Part shown: one piece after another, positions 45,544-54,220 of the stretch
Layout of the letters: every line of letters begins with the position of its first letter
How positions within the stretch are numbered: the stretch's first letter is position 1
Source of the DNA: Chryseosolibacter sp964532595
GTDB taxonomy: Bacteria > Bacteroidota > Bacteroidia > Cytophagales > Cyclobacteriaceae
Assembly (NCBI GenBank): GCA_964532595.1
Contig: CAZHIQ010000002.1
Span: 1 to 64,000 of the forward strand
Direction of reading: 5' to 3'
DNA length: 64,000 nucleotides
Made by a program: the position numbers and the translations under genes
Notes under the pieces: generated by a model
What the model was told of the DNA's origin: nothing
Database searches by the model: none
Seen by the model: the letters and a program-made list of their open reading frames with translations, nothing else

Positions 45544-46380
45544 CTACGACTTCATCGCATAAGTCCAGATAGGGAAGTTCGCGTGATTGACGATGTCTTC
45601 GGCCAGACTTCCGTTCAGGAAATGGGCAAGGCCTTGTCGGCCATGCGTACCCATTGCGACCAGATCGGCTTTAATTCGGTTAGCAAAGTGAAGGATGCCC
45701 GCCTCTTCAAACGGATAGTTGTACACGTTAAGGGTGTAATTGCGCAGTTTGTAACGGGAGGCAAAAGCCTTGAGGCGTTCGTGCGTTACATCGTCTGCGG
45801 TGAAGTTCGTAGGCGTATTGACGTAAAGGACGTGCAGCTTTGCCTTGAAGAAAGTTTGGAGTTCGCTTACCTTCTTTACAAGATCGGCCTGCTTGTCGGT
45901 CTCGAGCGTATTGGGGAACACGATGTTGCGGACAGGACGCTTACTGTATTTCTTCACCGTTAGCACCGGGACCGAAGCGCGTCGCACCACTTTTTCGGCA
46001 TTGGAGCCCATCACCGCTTCGCGGAGACCAGTGGCGCCGTGTGTTCCCATGACGATGATGTCCATACCCTTTCGCCGTGAATAGTCGGTAATCATGTAGG
46101 CAACGGTACCCGGCAAAACTTCTGTTTTGACAGTAACGCCGCGTGCCGTGTAGCGGTTGATGAGTTTCTCGTAGTCCCGCCTGACTTTGCTCTGTAGCTC
46201 TCTGATCAACTCATGCTCATAACCTGAAGCAGTTGCCATAAGAGGATTGCTGATCGCCGGGAATTCCAGAATGTTCAGGAGTGTAACAGTGCCACGCGTC
46301 TTCGCCGCGAGATCGAGGGCAATGCGAAAGGCGCCGATAGCCGGTTTCGAAAAGTCGCAGGGAACGAGTATCTTCTTCAT
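45544..46380 (-). CDS. Universal stress protein with two Usp domains (minus strand)
   Basis: A 278-residue protein from the ATG at 46380 (MKKILVPCDFS). The longer frame from 46407 is unlikely because a promoter -7 element overlaps it. Domain 1 has the ATP-binding pattern MGTHGATGLREAVMGSNAEKV is shown in part as GTHGATG...GSNAEKV; domain 2 has MGTHGRQGLAHFLNGSLAED. Both copies keep the Gly/Ser nucleotide-loop residues, so ATP binding is expected. It is divergent from a second such protein. Confidence 0.9.
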   Translation of the reverse strand: MKKILVPCDFSKPAIGAFRIALDLAAKTRGTVTLLNILEFPAISNPLMATASGYEHELIRELQSKVRRDYEKLINRYTARGVTVKTEVLPGTVAYMITDYSRRKGMDIIVMGTHGATGLREAVMGSNAEKVVRRASVPVLTVKKYSKRPVRNIVFPNTLETDKQADLVKKVSELQTFFKAKLHVLYVNTPTNFTADDVTHERLKAFASRYKLRNYTLNVYNYPFEEAGILHFANRIKADLVAMGTHGRQGLAHFLNGSLAEDIVNHANFPIWTYAMKS

Positions 46381-46400
46381 GTCCGGTGGTGTTTTTTGAA

Positions 46401-46408
46401 CAAACATA
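46401..46408 (-). promoter_or_regulatory. Promoter -7 element of the minus-strand Usp gene
   Basis: TATGTTTG on the minus strand (complement of 46401-46408) matches TAnnTTTG exactly, 21 bases before the ATG at 46380. No TTTG is found at the right distance upstream, so regulation may depend on an activator. Confidence 0.45.
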
Positions 46409-46533
46409 CTGACTTTACCAGAAATGCGGGTTGTTGTTGTCAGAGTCGAGGCTGATTTTCGTCAGTCTTCGAGTGTATTTACGGGTTGGAGTCGATAGCA
46501 TTAATCCCTATGTTTAGGAAGTAATCCGCGGCT

Positions 46534-47370
46534 ATGTCTCGTACGTTGCTTGTCCCCACTGACCTTTCCGCGCGTTCCCGTCCCGGAGTGCGCTTCGCCG
46601 CTCAGCTGGCTGAACAGGCTGGTTACGCGCTTGTATTTTTCTACAACCATTCTGTTCTCAGGCCCACACGGTGGAGCGAAAAAAGGTATCAGGAGCATTT
46701 AGCTTCGGAGCAGGAGAAAGCCACTCGGGATCTTCGTTACTTTATTCGCAATGCTTACCGCAATGCACCCGGCAGTAAACCTACCATCCGATTCCTCGTT
46801 CATTTGGCACCCGATGCAGGGAAAGCGATTGTTGATGCAGCTCGTGAGATTGACGCGGATGCTATCTGCATGAGCAGTCGTGGGGCAGGGGGCCTTCGCA
46901 AGCTACTCGGTTCTAACGCTGCATATGTAATTGGCCACTCGCCGATTCCGGTGTTCGTGCTCCCTCAAGGCTATCGCCGGCGTCCGGTCCGAAATATTTT
47001 CTACGCTTCAGACTTTAATGCTCTGGGAAAGGAGCTGAAATTTGTAAGGCAGTTTGCCAGGCTGTTCGAAGCCCGCATCATCGTGTATCACTACGACCCC
47101 ATGGCCGACGTTCCTGAGGTGAGGAGGAAATTGCAGAAAGCAGCAGACAAGTACCGATATGCGGATGTGTCTTTTCGGATACAGAAGATGCAGATAGGAA
47201 AGTCGCTGGTCGTACATATCGAGCGGGATATGCGTAGTTGCTCCGCATCTCTCGCTGTCTTGTTTACGGATCAAAACAGAAGCTGGTTTGACAAACTTTT
47301 TATGTCGAGCAATTCGGTCAAGGCGGCTTACAATACCACAGTGCCGCTGCTGATTGCTCCGAAGCGTTAG
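46534..47370 (+). CDS. Universal stress protein with degenerate second domain
   Basis: A 278-residue double-Usp protein. Domain 1 (1-146) keeps the nucleotide loop SSRGAGGLRKLLGSNAAYVI. Domain 2 (about 150-278) lacks a clear GxxG...GS loop: the equivalent segment reads LFTDQNRSWFDKLFMSSNSVK, so it probably does not bind ATP. It is divergent from another Usp gene (154 bases between starts), suggesting shared stress control. Confidence 0.87.
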   Translation: MSRTLLVPTDLSARSRPGVRFAAQLAEQAGYALVFFYNHSVLRPTRWSEKRYQEHLASEQEKATRDLRYFIRNAYRNAPGSKPTIRFLVHLAPDAGKAIVDAAREIDADAICMSSRGAGGLRKLLGSNAAYVIGHSPIPVFVLPQGYRRRPVRNIFYASDFNALGKELKFVRQFARLFEARIIVYHYDPMADVPEVRRKLQKAADKYRYADVSFRIQKMQIGKSLVVHIERDMRSCSASLAVLFTDQNRSWFDKLFMSSNSVKAAYNTTVPLLIAPKR

Positions 47371-47529
47371 TAGGACGGCCAGGGAATCCATCCGTCCCGT
47401 AGTATCTATTCAGGAAAGCAGGTTTCGAGCTGTCGGCATCTACCGCTTCCAGGCTTCAAGCGTCTCCGGGTTTTCGAGTGGAGGCATAGTATTTATCCTT
47501 TCACAGACAACATCAAAGATCAAGCAGAT

Positions 47530-47955
47530 ATGGCACTTGACGAAAAGAAATACCAGCAGGATAATCGCACGGGCGTCAATCAGGAAGGGCCCAATGCCAA
47601 CAGACCCGTGCAGCGCCTTACGGCAAAGTCGATTATCGGCGACGCAATTGAAAATCCGGAAGGCGAACGTCTCGGGACAATCGATAACCTGATGATCAAT
47701 GTCAGGACGGGAGAGATAGAGTACGTTGTCGTTGAGTTCGGGTCTTTTCTCGGTATCGGCGGAAAATTGTTCGCAATTCCTTTTCGGGAACTTCGCCTGA
47801 ACCCCGATGCCCAAGTCTTTATTCTGAACCGCGACAAAGAATATTTGAAGGAGTCGCCCGGGTTTGATAAAACGCATTGGCCGGAGACGAACGACCATAC
47901 GTATTTTGACAACGTCAAACTCTATTACGGCTCTTACCTCCCGCCGTTTCCCTGA
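47530..47955 (+). CDS. PRC-barrel domain protein
   Basis: A 141-residue cytoplasmic protein with one PRC-barrel (about 30-105: RLTAKSIIGDAIENPEGERLG, then GEIEYVVVEFGSFLGIGGKLFAIPF, each piece a beta-hairpin). The N-terminus is polar and disordered and the C-terminus ends in an aromatic-rich tail. Such proteins are stress-induced in many bacteria; their partners are mostly unknown. It ends 3 bases before the convergent small basic protein. Confidence 0.85.
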   Translation: MALDEKKYQQDNRTGVNQEGPNANRPVQRLTAKSIIGDAIENPEGERLGTIDNLMINVRTGEIEYVVVEFGSFLGIGGKLFAIPFRELRLNPDAQVFILNRDKEYLKESPGFDKTHWPETNDHTYFDNVKLYYGSYLPPFP

Positions 47956-47958
47956 TCG

Positions 47959-48132
47959 TTACTTTTTCTTCGGCACTTTTGCTCCTTTCTTTCGGGCTTC
48001 TGAAAGCCCGATAGCGATCGCTTGTTTGCGGTTGGTTACCTTCTTTCCCGAGCCGGTCTTTAATGTACCTCGCTTTTGTTTTGCTACCGCTTGCTTTACT
48101 CGTTTGCCTGCGGCCTTTCCGTATTTTGCCAT
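47959..48132 (-). CDS. Small basic DUF6496-like protein (57 residues)
   Basis: A 57-residue, strongly basic protein starting with ATG at 48132 and ending TAA at 47959. It begins MAKYGKAAGKRVKQAV and carries the conserved block KVTNRKQAIAIGLSEARKKG followed by AKVPKKK. This matches the small DUF6496-type family of lysine-rich proteins found in many bacteria, often near stress genes; DNA or RNA binding is likely from charge but not shown. It is too short for usual ORF cut-offs. Its neighbours are a PRC-barrel protein and Usp proteins. Confidence 0.85.
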   Translation of the reverse strand: MAKYGKAAGKRVKQAVAKQKRGTLKTGSGKKVTNRKQAIAIGLSEARKKGAKVPKKK

Positions 48133-48168
48133 GACTGGTTTTATCCGATCATGAGCAAAAAACTGTAC

Positions 48169-48912
48169 CTACAACACCCTGCAATACCCATTGTATTCGG
48201 TCATCGCAAGGTCGTCGGCCGGGGCTTCGGTAATGAGGTAGTCGATTTCATGTATGGCACACACGCGGTAGGGGTGCGCGATGCCATTCTTCTCCGCTAT
48301 TGACAATATCGCCGTCTTTGAACTCGCTTGCATAAGCGCCTTCTTGATTTGCATGACTTCCCAATCGACATCCGTTATGCCTTCCCGTGTGGAGAACCCG
48401 TTAGTGCTCATGAAGCAAAGATCCGCACGGATGTCCTTGATCTGGTTAAGTACTGATGGTCCCATACAGATATAGTTGCTGCGTGACACCTTGCCTGATA
48501 AGAGGACCACTTCGATGGACGATCGCTGGGCGGCCTCCAGAGCGACCAATGGACTAATCGTAAACAGCGTACCTGTCAGGTTTTCGGGTAGCATACGGGC
48601 CCACTCTACGATGACCGTGCCTCCGCCAGCAAAAAGCGTCATCCCGTCCTGAAGTAGTGTTAGGGCTTTGCGGGCGGCCTTTCGCTTTTCTTTTTGGGCA
48701 TGTACTTGTACGGGCTGAAAGGGTGTATGGAAATCGTTGGCAATGGCCCCTCCGTGAACGCGCATTAATTGCCCCATCTTTTCCAGCTCGATCAAGTCGC
48801 GCCGAATGGTGTCAACCGATACCTCAAGAGCCTTGCTAAGCGCGTCTACCTGTAACCGCTTTTCAGCCTTGATCCGTCCAAGTATATAGTGATGTCGCTC
48901 TTCTTGTAGCAC
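48169..48912 (-). CDS. DeoR-family transcriptional regulator (second sugar operon)
   Basis: A 247-residue DeoR/GlpR-type repressor. The winged helix (RLQVDALSKALEVSVDTIRRDL) and the sugar-phosphate sensor domain (LFAGGGTVIVEWARML, STNGFSTREGITD) are complete. It is divergent from the deacetylase-ROK-MFS-SIS operon and probably controls it through the 124-base region between, where a direct repeat TGCTTTAA lies. Confidence 0.9.
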   Translation of the reverse strand: MLQEERHHYILGRIKAEKRLQVDALSKALEVSVDTIRRDLIELEKMGQLMRVHGGAIANDFHTPFQPVQVHAQKEKRKAARKALTLLQDGMTLFAGGGTVIVEWARMLPENLTGTLFTISPLVALEAAQRSSIEVVLLSGKVSRSNYICMGPSVLNQIKDIRADLCFMSTNGFSTREGITDVDWEVMQIKKALMQASSKTAILSIAEKNGIAHPYRVCAIHEIDYLITEAPADDLAMTEYNGYCRVL

Positions 48913-48960
48913 CTCTGTAAACTATTTACGCAAAAAACTGCACGAGTATGAGGAGTAATC

Positions 48961-48989
48961 TGCTTTAATCGGCAATATGGTTGCTTTAA
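48961..48989. promoter_or_regulatory. Direct repeat TGCTTTAA, candidate DeoR operator
   Basis: TGCTTTAA occurs at 48961-48968 and 48982-48989, 21 bp apart (two helical turns), in the intergenic region between the DeoR gene and the operon it faces. DeoR-type repressors often use such repeated half-sites. Confidence 0.4.
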
Positions 48990-49036
48990 AATGCAAGTTT
49001 ATTTAAATTGATATAAATATTGCAATAAAACGCATT

Positions 49037-49843
49037 TTGTTTCGATTGATCCTCTCCATCTTTTTGTTCGCCTTCCCGGCTGACATTCTTGCGGTTCCGG
49101 ACACGTTGTGGCGACGGCAGGTTGATTCGTACGGGGCTATCATTCGCGGTGACACTGCACGGCGGGAGTTATCCCTTGTATTGACCGGCGATGCCTTTGC
49201 TGACGGGGGGAAAGTGATAAGGAAGACACTACGCCGCCAAAAGGTGTCGGCGGCGTTCTTTCTGACCGGCAACTTTTACGGACGGCCGGAATTTGCGTCC
49301 CTTATCCGACGATTGAAATCTGACGGACATTATCTCGGCGCTCATTCGGATGAGCACTTGTTGTATTGTGACTGGACGAACCGCGACAGTCTGTTGGTGT
49401 CGGAGAGTCAGTTCAAAGCCGACCTTTTGGCGAACTACAGGAAGATGGAATTGTTCGGAATTGAGGCCGGGGATGCGCATTGGTTTCTACCTCCCTATGA
49501 GTGGTATAACCAACAGATAGCGGAATGGACGTCACAAATGGGGCTGGAGCTGATCAATTTTACTCCAGGGACCCGGTCGCATGCAGACTACACTTACCCG
49601 GAGATGGGAAATCGTTACGTGTCGTCGACGATCATCTTTGATTCGATTCTTGAGCATGAGGAACGCGATCCGCATGGATTAAATGGATTCATGCTTCTGA
49701 TCCACATAGGGACTGACCCCCGGCGGGACGACAAGTTCTATGATCGCCTCGACGATCTGATAACGACCCTCAAAGGGCGTGGTTACCGGTTTGTCAGATT
49801 GCCGGAGCTCCTGCGTAGATATGATCTCCACCATTCAGAATAG
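49037..49843 (+). CDS. Secreted polysaccharide-deacetylase family protein
   Basis: A 268-residue protein with a signal peptide (about 1-19). No ATG exists in frame upstream; the start appears to be TTG at 49037 (an ATA/ATT start further up is less likely). The NodB-type metal site is partly altered: motif 1 reads LTGDAFADGG instead of TFDDG, while motif 2 is intact (AHSDEH, His103 and His107). WFLPPYEWYN is motif 3-like. It could deacetylate N-acetyl sugars or be a related amidohydrolase. It opens the operon with ROK, MFS and SIS genes. Confidence 0.8.
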   Translation: MFRLILSIFLFAFPADILAVPDTLWRRQVDSYGAIIRGDTARRELSLVLTGDAFADGGKVIRKTLRRQKVSAAFFLTGNFYGRPEFASLIRRLKSDGHYLGAHSDEHLLYCDWTNRDSLLVSESQFKADLLANYRKMELFGIEAGDAHWFLPPYEWYNQQIAEWTSQMGLELINFTPGTRSHADYTYPEMGNRYVSSTIIFDSILEHEERDPHGLNGFMLLIHIGTDPRRDDKFYDRLDDLITTLKGRGYRFVRLPELLRRYDLHHSE

Positions 49844-49846
49844 AAG

Positions 49847-50800
49847 ATGGCTGTACTTGCACTTGATCTTGGAGGCACCAAACTCGCTTCAGCGCTTTTC
49901 GACGAAGGCGGGAGGATTCTGAAGCGCGATGCTGTGCCGCTCGAAGGAAAAGGCGGGGGCGATGTGGGGTTGCTCATACAAAGCGTAGTTCGACGATTTC
50001 GTGGCGACGGACGCCATATCGATGCCGTTGGACTATCGGTTCCGGGGATTGCCAGAAGCACGACAGGGACGGTCTGGGCTCCGAATATTCCGGGGTGGGA
50101 CGATTATCCGGTGATAGACGACATTCGCCGGATTGTGCCTGATACCCCCGTAGTAATGGATAGTGACCGGGCCTGCTGCATGCTTGGCGAACTGTGGCTG
50201 GGTAAGGCTCGCAGTTGCACGGATGCTGTGTATCTCGCTGTGGGCACAGGCATCGGCGCCGGTATCCTGTGTGGAGGAAAAATACTGCGCGGGGCGCACG
50301 ATATAGCTGGCTCAATCGGGTGGATGGCTCTTGACCGGCCCTTCCGTGACCCATATGCGGAAACGGGATGCTTCGAATACTACGCTTCGGGTGAGGGGAT
50401 CGCGCGGCTCACTCGGGAATGTCTTGAACAGGATGAAGGGTATGCGGGACAATTGCGCAGAGTCAGCGAATCGGAACTTACGGCCCATCACGTGTTTACT
50501 GCCTATGAGGATGGCGATCCCTTGGCAGAGCGCGTTATCGCCGAATGCATTCAGTACTGGGGGATGGCCGTCGCAAACCTGGTCAGTCTGTTCAATCCTG
50601 AAAAGATCATTTTTGGCGGTGGGGTCTTCGGTCCCGCTCTGCGTTTTCTAAGTGCTATCGGTGATGAAGCGCGCAGGTGGGCCCAACCCATTAGTATGGC
50701 GAAGGTTCGTCTTGAAGCATCCGAACTGCACGGCAACGCGGCCATTCACGGCGCAGGTTTTCTAGCACTCAAATCTGTATCGCATGACAACGCTTCGTAG
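49847..50800 (+). CDS. ROK-family protein, atypical sugar kinase
   Basis: A 317-residue ROK protein without helix-turn-helix, so a kinase rather than a repressor. The ATP site LDLGGTK (7-12) and the catalytic aspartate region MDSDRACC (Asp105/Asp107) are present, as is GTGIGAGI. The zinc site of normal ROK kinases is not: the usual ExGH reads SIGW (156-159), and of CxCGxxGC only Cys175 (ETGCFEYYASG) remains. Substrate is likely a hexose or amino sugar, but the loss of zinc suggests a divergent fold around the sugar pocket. It starts 3 bases after the deacetylase and overlaps the MFS gene by 17 bases. Confidence 0.85.
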   Translation: MAVLALDLGGTKLASALFDEGGRILKRDAVPLEGKGGGDVGLLIQSVVRRFRGDGRHIDAVGLSVPGIARSTTGTVWAPNIPGWDDYPVIDDIRRIVPDTPVVMDSDRACCMLGELWLGKARSCTDAVYLAVGTGIGAGILCGGKILRGAHDIAGSIGWMALDRPFRDPYAETGCFEYYASGEGIARLTRECLEQDEGYAGQLRRVSESELTAHHVFTAYEDGDPLAERVIAECIQYWGMAVANLVSLFNPEKIIFGGGVFGPALRFLSAIGDEARRWAQPISMAKVRLEASELHGNAAIHGAGFLALKSVSHDNAS

Positions 50801-51956
50801 CGAAACAACCGGAAGGATATTCCTGGGGGCTTGTCTGGGGATGTTGCTCTTTGGAATTGCACTCATTACCCTCGGTGCCGTTGCGTTAAGCTTGCGCGAT
50901 CGGTTATCGCTTGATGACGTGGCAGCCGGGACGCTTTTCTCCATTTTACCTGTCGGCATTCTGACTGGGTCGTTGCTGTTTGGTCCTATCTCAGATCGTT
51001 ACGGTTATAAAATCGTGCTGGTGACGGCATGTGTACTGATGTTTACAGGATTCCAGGGAATCGCGGGAGCAACATCGCCGGAGATTCTGAAAGGATGTGT
51101 GTTTCTATTTGGCGCCGGGGGTGGTGCTATCAACGGAGCGACGAACGCGGTAGTTGCCGACATCAGTGCGAACCATAAGAGTGCTAACTTAAGTCTTCTG
51201 GGCGTGTTTTTCGCGATCGGGGCGTTGGGGATGCCCTTTGTGCTGGCTTTTCTTGAGAAATCTTTTTCCATCACGACCATTCTTTCGGTAACAGGACTGC
51301 TGCCGTTGCTGGTGGCCGCGCTCTATGTTGCCACCCGGTTCCCTAGTCCAAAGCAAGATCATGGCATAACAAAAAACCGAAGTGTTGCACTACTTGAAGA
51401 AGGAACCCTTATCGCAATCGGCTTTTTCCTCTTCTGCGTGAGTAGCCTCGAGGCAATTATCAATAACTGGACAACAACTTATTTAGGGACTTTGAGGGGC
51501 ATTCCTGCGGGTCGTGGACTTCTCGCCCTTTCCCTGTATGTGGGCGGCATGGCGGTGATGCGACTTCTGCTCGGCAGTGTGTTGCGCAATGTGCAAATTC
51601 GGAAAGTACTTGTCTTCTCATTCTCCATTTTGGTAGCTGGCTGTTTGTTGTTGCAGGGTGCTTCGCACGATAGTTGGGCTATTGGAGGACTTGTCATGAT
51701 CGGCGCCGGCCTGGCGTTCGGGTTTCCTGTGATGCTTGGTCTGGTTAGTAACCTTTACCCGGACAGGTCGGCAACAGCGTTCAGCATCGTGCTCACAATT
51801 GCGCTGATCGGAAATATGCTGATAAACCTTCTGATGGGTATGGTCGCAGCGGAGTATGGTGTTGAACATCTGATCACTGTGGCGTTGGCGCTTATTGCCA
51901 CCATGATACTCCTGGCTGCGGCCATTCTTCGTAACACAAACATTAAACACATATAA
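50784..51956 (+). CDS. MFS transporter (sugar type)
   Basis: A 390-residue inner-membrane protein with 12 predicted helices. The loop motif between helices 2 and 3 reads GPISDRYGYKIVL (MFS signature GxxxDRxGxR/K). It overlaps the ROK gene by 17 bases, so it is translationally coupled and probably brings in the sugar phosphorylated by that kinase. FucP/GlcP-like members occur in Bacteroidota, and this protein fits that size. Confidence 0.9.
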   Translation: MTTLRSETTGRIFLGACLGMLLFGIALITLGAVALSLRDRLSLDDVAAGTLFSILPVGILTGSLLFGPISDRYGYKIVLVTACVLMFTGFQGIAGATSPEILKGCVFLFGAGGGAINGATNAVVADISANHKSANLSLLGVFFAIGALGMPFVLAFLEKSFSITTILSVTGLLPLLVAALYVATRFPSPKQDHGITKNRSVALLEEGTLIAIGFFLFCVSSLEAIINNWTTTYLGTLRGIPAGRGLLALSLYVGGMAVMRLLLGSVLRNVQIRKVLVFSFSILVAGCLLLQGASHDSWAIGGLVMIGAGLAFGFPVMLGLVSNLYPDRSATAFSIVLTIALIGNMLINLLMGMVAAEYGVEHLITVALALIATMILLAAAILRNTNIKHI

Positions 51957-51969
51957 TCCTCAAAGAGTT

Positions 51970-52731
51970 ATGCTAGCAAAACAATGGTTGGAGAATGCCC
52001 GTGCGGTCATGACTTCAATAGAAGAGACGCAAATGGAAAACATACGGGAAGTTGCCGGAGTGATGGCCGACAGTATCCAGGCGGGTCGATGGGTTCACAC
52101 CTTTGGTTGCGGTCATGCGACCATTCCGATTGAAGAAATGTATCCCAGAATCGGAGGGTTTGTCGGATTTCATCCGATTATCGAACTGCCCCTGACTTTC
52201 TTTACCCGGATTACGGGAGAGATGGGCGTGCATCAATTCCTTTTTCTGGAGCGGGCCGAAGGATATGGTGTGGAGATTATGAAGGGATACAACTTTGATC
52301 GTCGTGACACGATGTGGATATTTTCTCACTCGGGGATTAACAATGTGAATATTGATGTTGCCCTGGAATCGAAAAAGCGTGGAATGAAGGTGGTAGTGTT
52401 TGGTTCAGCGGAAGCGGCAAAGGGCAGAAAGTCGCGACATTCAAGCGGCAAAACGCTTTTTGATCTCGCAGATTATGTCGTCGATACCTGTGCTCCACTT
52501 GGAGATTCGTCCGTACCCCTGAGGAACCACCAGGACAATGTCGGGCCGGTATCGACGATGGCGTTTGTGACCTGTGTCTGGATGACGGTCACAACGGTGG
52601 CTGAGATACTCGCCGACCGAGGGGTGAAGCTTTTTATTCATCCTTCCCACAATGTAGAAGGAGATACTACCGCACGCGATCGCGTGGAAGCCGCGTTGGC
52701 CGAGTACAAGCGGAGGGTAGCCGGTATATAA
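51970..52731 (+). CDS. SIS-domain sugar-phosphate protein (UPF0309-like)
   Basis: A 253-residue single-SIS protein. The phosphate-binding segments FGCGHATIPIEE and FSHSGINNVNID carry the serine/threonine ligands, and KLFIHPSHNVEGDTTARDRVE is typical of the UPF0309/phosphoheptose-like family. It is likely an isomerase or etherase acting on the sugar phosphate made by the ROK protein (MurQ-like chemistry is one option). It closes the operon before a strong terminator. Confidence 0.85.
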   Translation: MLAKQWLENARAVMTSIEETQMENIREVAGVMADSIQAGRWVHTFGCGHATIPIEEMYPRIGGFVGFHPIIELPLTFFTRITGEMGVHQFLFLERAEGYGVEIMKGYNFDRRDTMWIFSHSGINNVNIDVALESKKRGMKVVVFGSAEAAKGRKSRHSSGKTLFDLADYVVDTCAPLGDSSVPLRNHQDNVGPVSTMAFVTCVWMTVTTVAEILADRGVKLFIHPSHNVEGDTTARDRVEAALAEYKRRVAGI

Positions 52732-52734
52732 TGA

Positions 52735-52768
52735 AAAATGCCTGCCACACAATTGCGGCAGGCATTTT
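52735..52768. terminator. Bidirectional intrinsic terminator between SIS gene and tatA
   Basis: AAAATGCCTGCC (52735-52746) and GGCAGGCATTTT (52757-52768) form a perfect 12-bp stem with a 10-nt loop, A-rich on one side and T-rich on the other, so it works for both convergent genes. Confidence 0.88.
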
Positions 52769-52782
52769 ATGATTTTAATTCA

Positions 52783-53034
52783 TTAATCCCTCTTTCCATC
52801 CTCCTCCGTTTCGTCCGCCGGAGGTGTTGGAGGCGTAGAGGTTGTCGATGTTCTGGCCGGGGGCGCGGGGTCGGTGTTGACCTCGCGAATACCTTCCTTG
52901 AATTCACGTACACCCTTACCGAGGCCCTTCATGAATTCAGGAATTTTGCGTGCGCCGAAGAAAACAAGAATAACGAAACCTATCAGCAGCAATTCCTGCA
53001 TCCCGAGGCCCATAAATACGAGTATAGCGTTCAT
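52783..53034 (-). CDS. tatA: Sec-independent translocase protein TatA/TatE
   Basis: An 83-residue membrane protein: one N-terminal transmembrane helix (about 4-25, QELLLIGFVILVFFG), a hinge (GARKIPEFMKGLGKG), an amphipathic helix (VREFKEGIREV) and a disordered proline/threonine tail. The FG-K-P-E pattern is the TatA hallmark. TatA forms the protein-conducting pore for folded Tat substrates, such as the two RR-signal Gfo/Idh/MocA proteins in this window. Confidence 0.92.
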   Translation of the reverse strand: MNAILVFMGLGMQELLLIGFVILVFFGARKIPEFMKGLGKGVREFKEGIREVNTDPAPPARTSTTSTPPTPPADETEEDGKRD

Positions 53035-53139
53035 AGTGATGGTATTTTACTCACAACAAATGTTTCCAAAAAATGATTTGTTGACCAGCGGCTCCAATCA
53101 GTTTTCTGAGGGAATTTCCGGATAACCAGCCCGTCCAGA

Positions 53140-54066
53140 CTACAAACCTACGATTTTTGACGAATTTATCTTTTCCTGGAGGAACGTAATAAACGATTCC
53201 GGGGCCTTTACCTCGATTTCATCGATAAGGCCCAGGACGAAGCGACCGATGCCCTCGAAGCTGGCTACCGGGCCGTGAAACACGAAATGGTCCTCCTCCC
53301 GCGTGAGGTAGGGGTGGGAAAGAGGGTATTCTTCACGAAGAAGCAAATAAGACCGCATGGTCAGTCGCAGGGTTACCCAAGTATGGGCATCGCCTGTAAA
53401 CCGGAATATGTCCGTCTGATTTTTCCGGTGAAGTGCTTCAAAGGTGAAAGGTTTGTTAAATGGGATGATTTCCCCGATTCGGTCGAGCTTGAATTGTTTA
53501 CAGACCTGGTCGGCGGTGTCGAGAGCCATAATCGCCTCGTAGTTGTCACCAAAATGAATGGGCTCGACCAACCGATCACGGATCTCGTTGCTTCGCGCTG
53601 AATGGTAGTTTTTCAAAACAACCTGTTTCTTATCCCTCATGGCTTCGCTGAGCTGTTCGACAAATTTTCCAAGCCGGGCTTTCAGAAAAAGGCGCGGCAT
53701 GCTGTCGAGTTCCGAGTTCAACGTCAGCTTTTTCAACAGGATATTCCGAAGGGGATTGTCGCTGGGTTCCGACTGCAGCAGTTTCTTGATGAGTCGGGTT
53801 TCTTCCAGCGTAAACTGTGACTGTGACGGATCGTCCTCGGAGGTTATGATAAAATAACGGTTGTCGAAATCCTTTTCCACCAGAAAATCAACTTCCTCCA
53901 AAAGCTTTATATAACGGTACACCGTTCTTTCGCTGGTATCGAATCGTTCGGCCAGTTGTTTGATAGTCCAATGACCGGACTTGAGTACTGCGATGATCTG
54001 AAAAAGCCTCAGGAGCTTGGCCTGAGGGATAATAGCATCGCCTGCTGCGGATTTTTTCTTAGTCAT
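53140..54066 (-). CDS. WYL-domain HTH transcriptional regulator
   Basis: A 308-residue regulator with an N-terminal winged helix of the HTH_11 type (WTIKQLAERFDTSERTVYRYI), a linker and a WYL-like ligand domain (about 140-210), followed by a C-terminal WCX-like part. WYL proteins sense nucleotides or nucleic acids and act as activators or repressors. It is divergent from the glutamyl-tRNA-reductase-like gene (246 bases between starts) and could control it or tatA; the target is inference. Confidence 0.88.
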   Translation of the reverse strand: MTKKKSAAGDAIIPQAKLLRLFQIIAVLKSGHWTIKQLAERFDTSERTVYRYIKLLEEVDFLVEKDFDNRYFIITSEDDPSQSQFTLEETRLIKKLLQSEPSDNPLRNILLKKLTLNSELDSMPRLFLKARLGKFVEQLSEAMRDKKQVVLKNYHSARSNEIRDRLVEPIHFGDNYEAIMALDTADQVCKQFKLDRIGEIIPFNKPFTFEALHRKNQTDIFRFTGDAHTWVTLRLTMRSYLLLREEYPLSHPYLTREEDHFVFHGPVASFEGIGRFVLGLIDEIEVKAPESFITFLQEKINSSKIVGL

Positions 54067-54186
54067 GGTGTCCGAAAATTAGCAAAAAATCTCCCCAGAC
54101 ATCGTTTGCATGATCTAAAGCAAATTTTTCCGCCGATGGTTTGTTACGTAATGCCTTCAGGGGGGATACATAGGGGCAGTGATGTT

Positions 54187-54220
54187 ACCGGGTACACGCC
54201 GCCTGAACAATGTACCCGGT
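54187..54220. repeat. Perfect 10-bp inverted repeat upstream of the HemA-like gene
   Basis: ACCGGGTACA (54187-54196) and TGTACCCGGT (54211-54220) are exact reverse complements with a 14-nt spacer. A third TGTACCCG copy lies at 54292-54299, about 15 bases before the HemA-like ATG. It may be a regulator site or an mRNA hairpin; no T-run follows. Confidence 0.65.
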
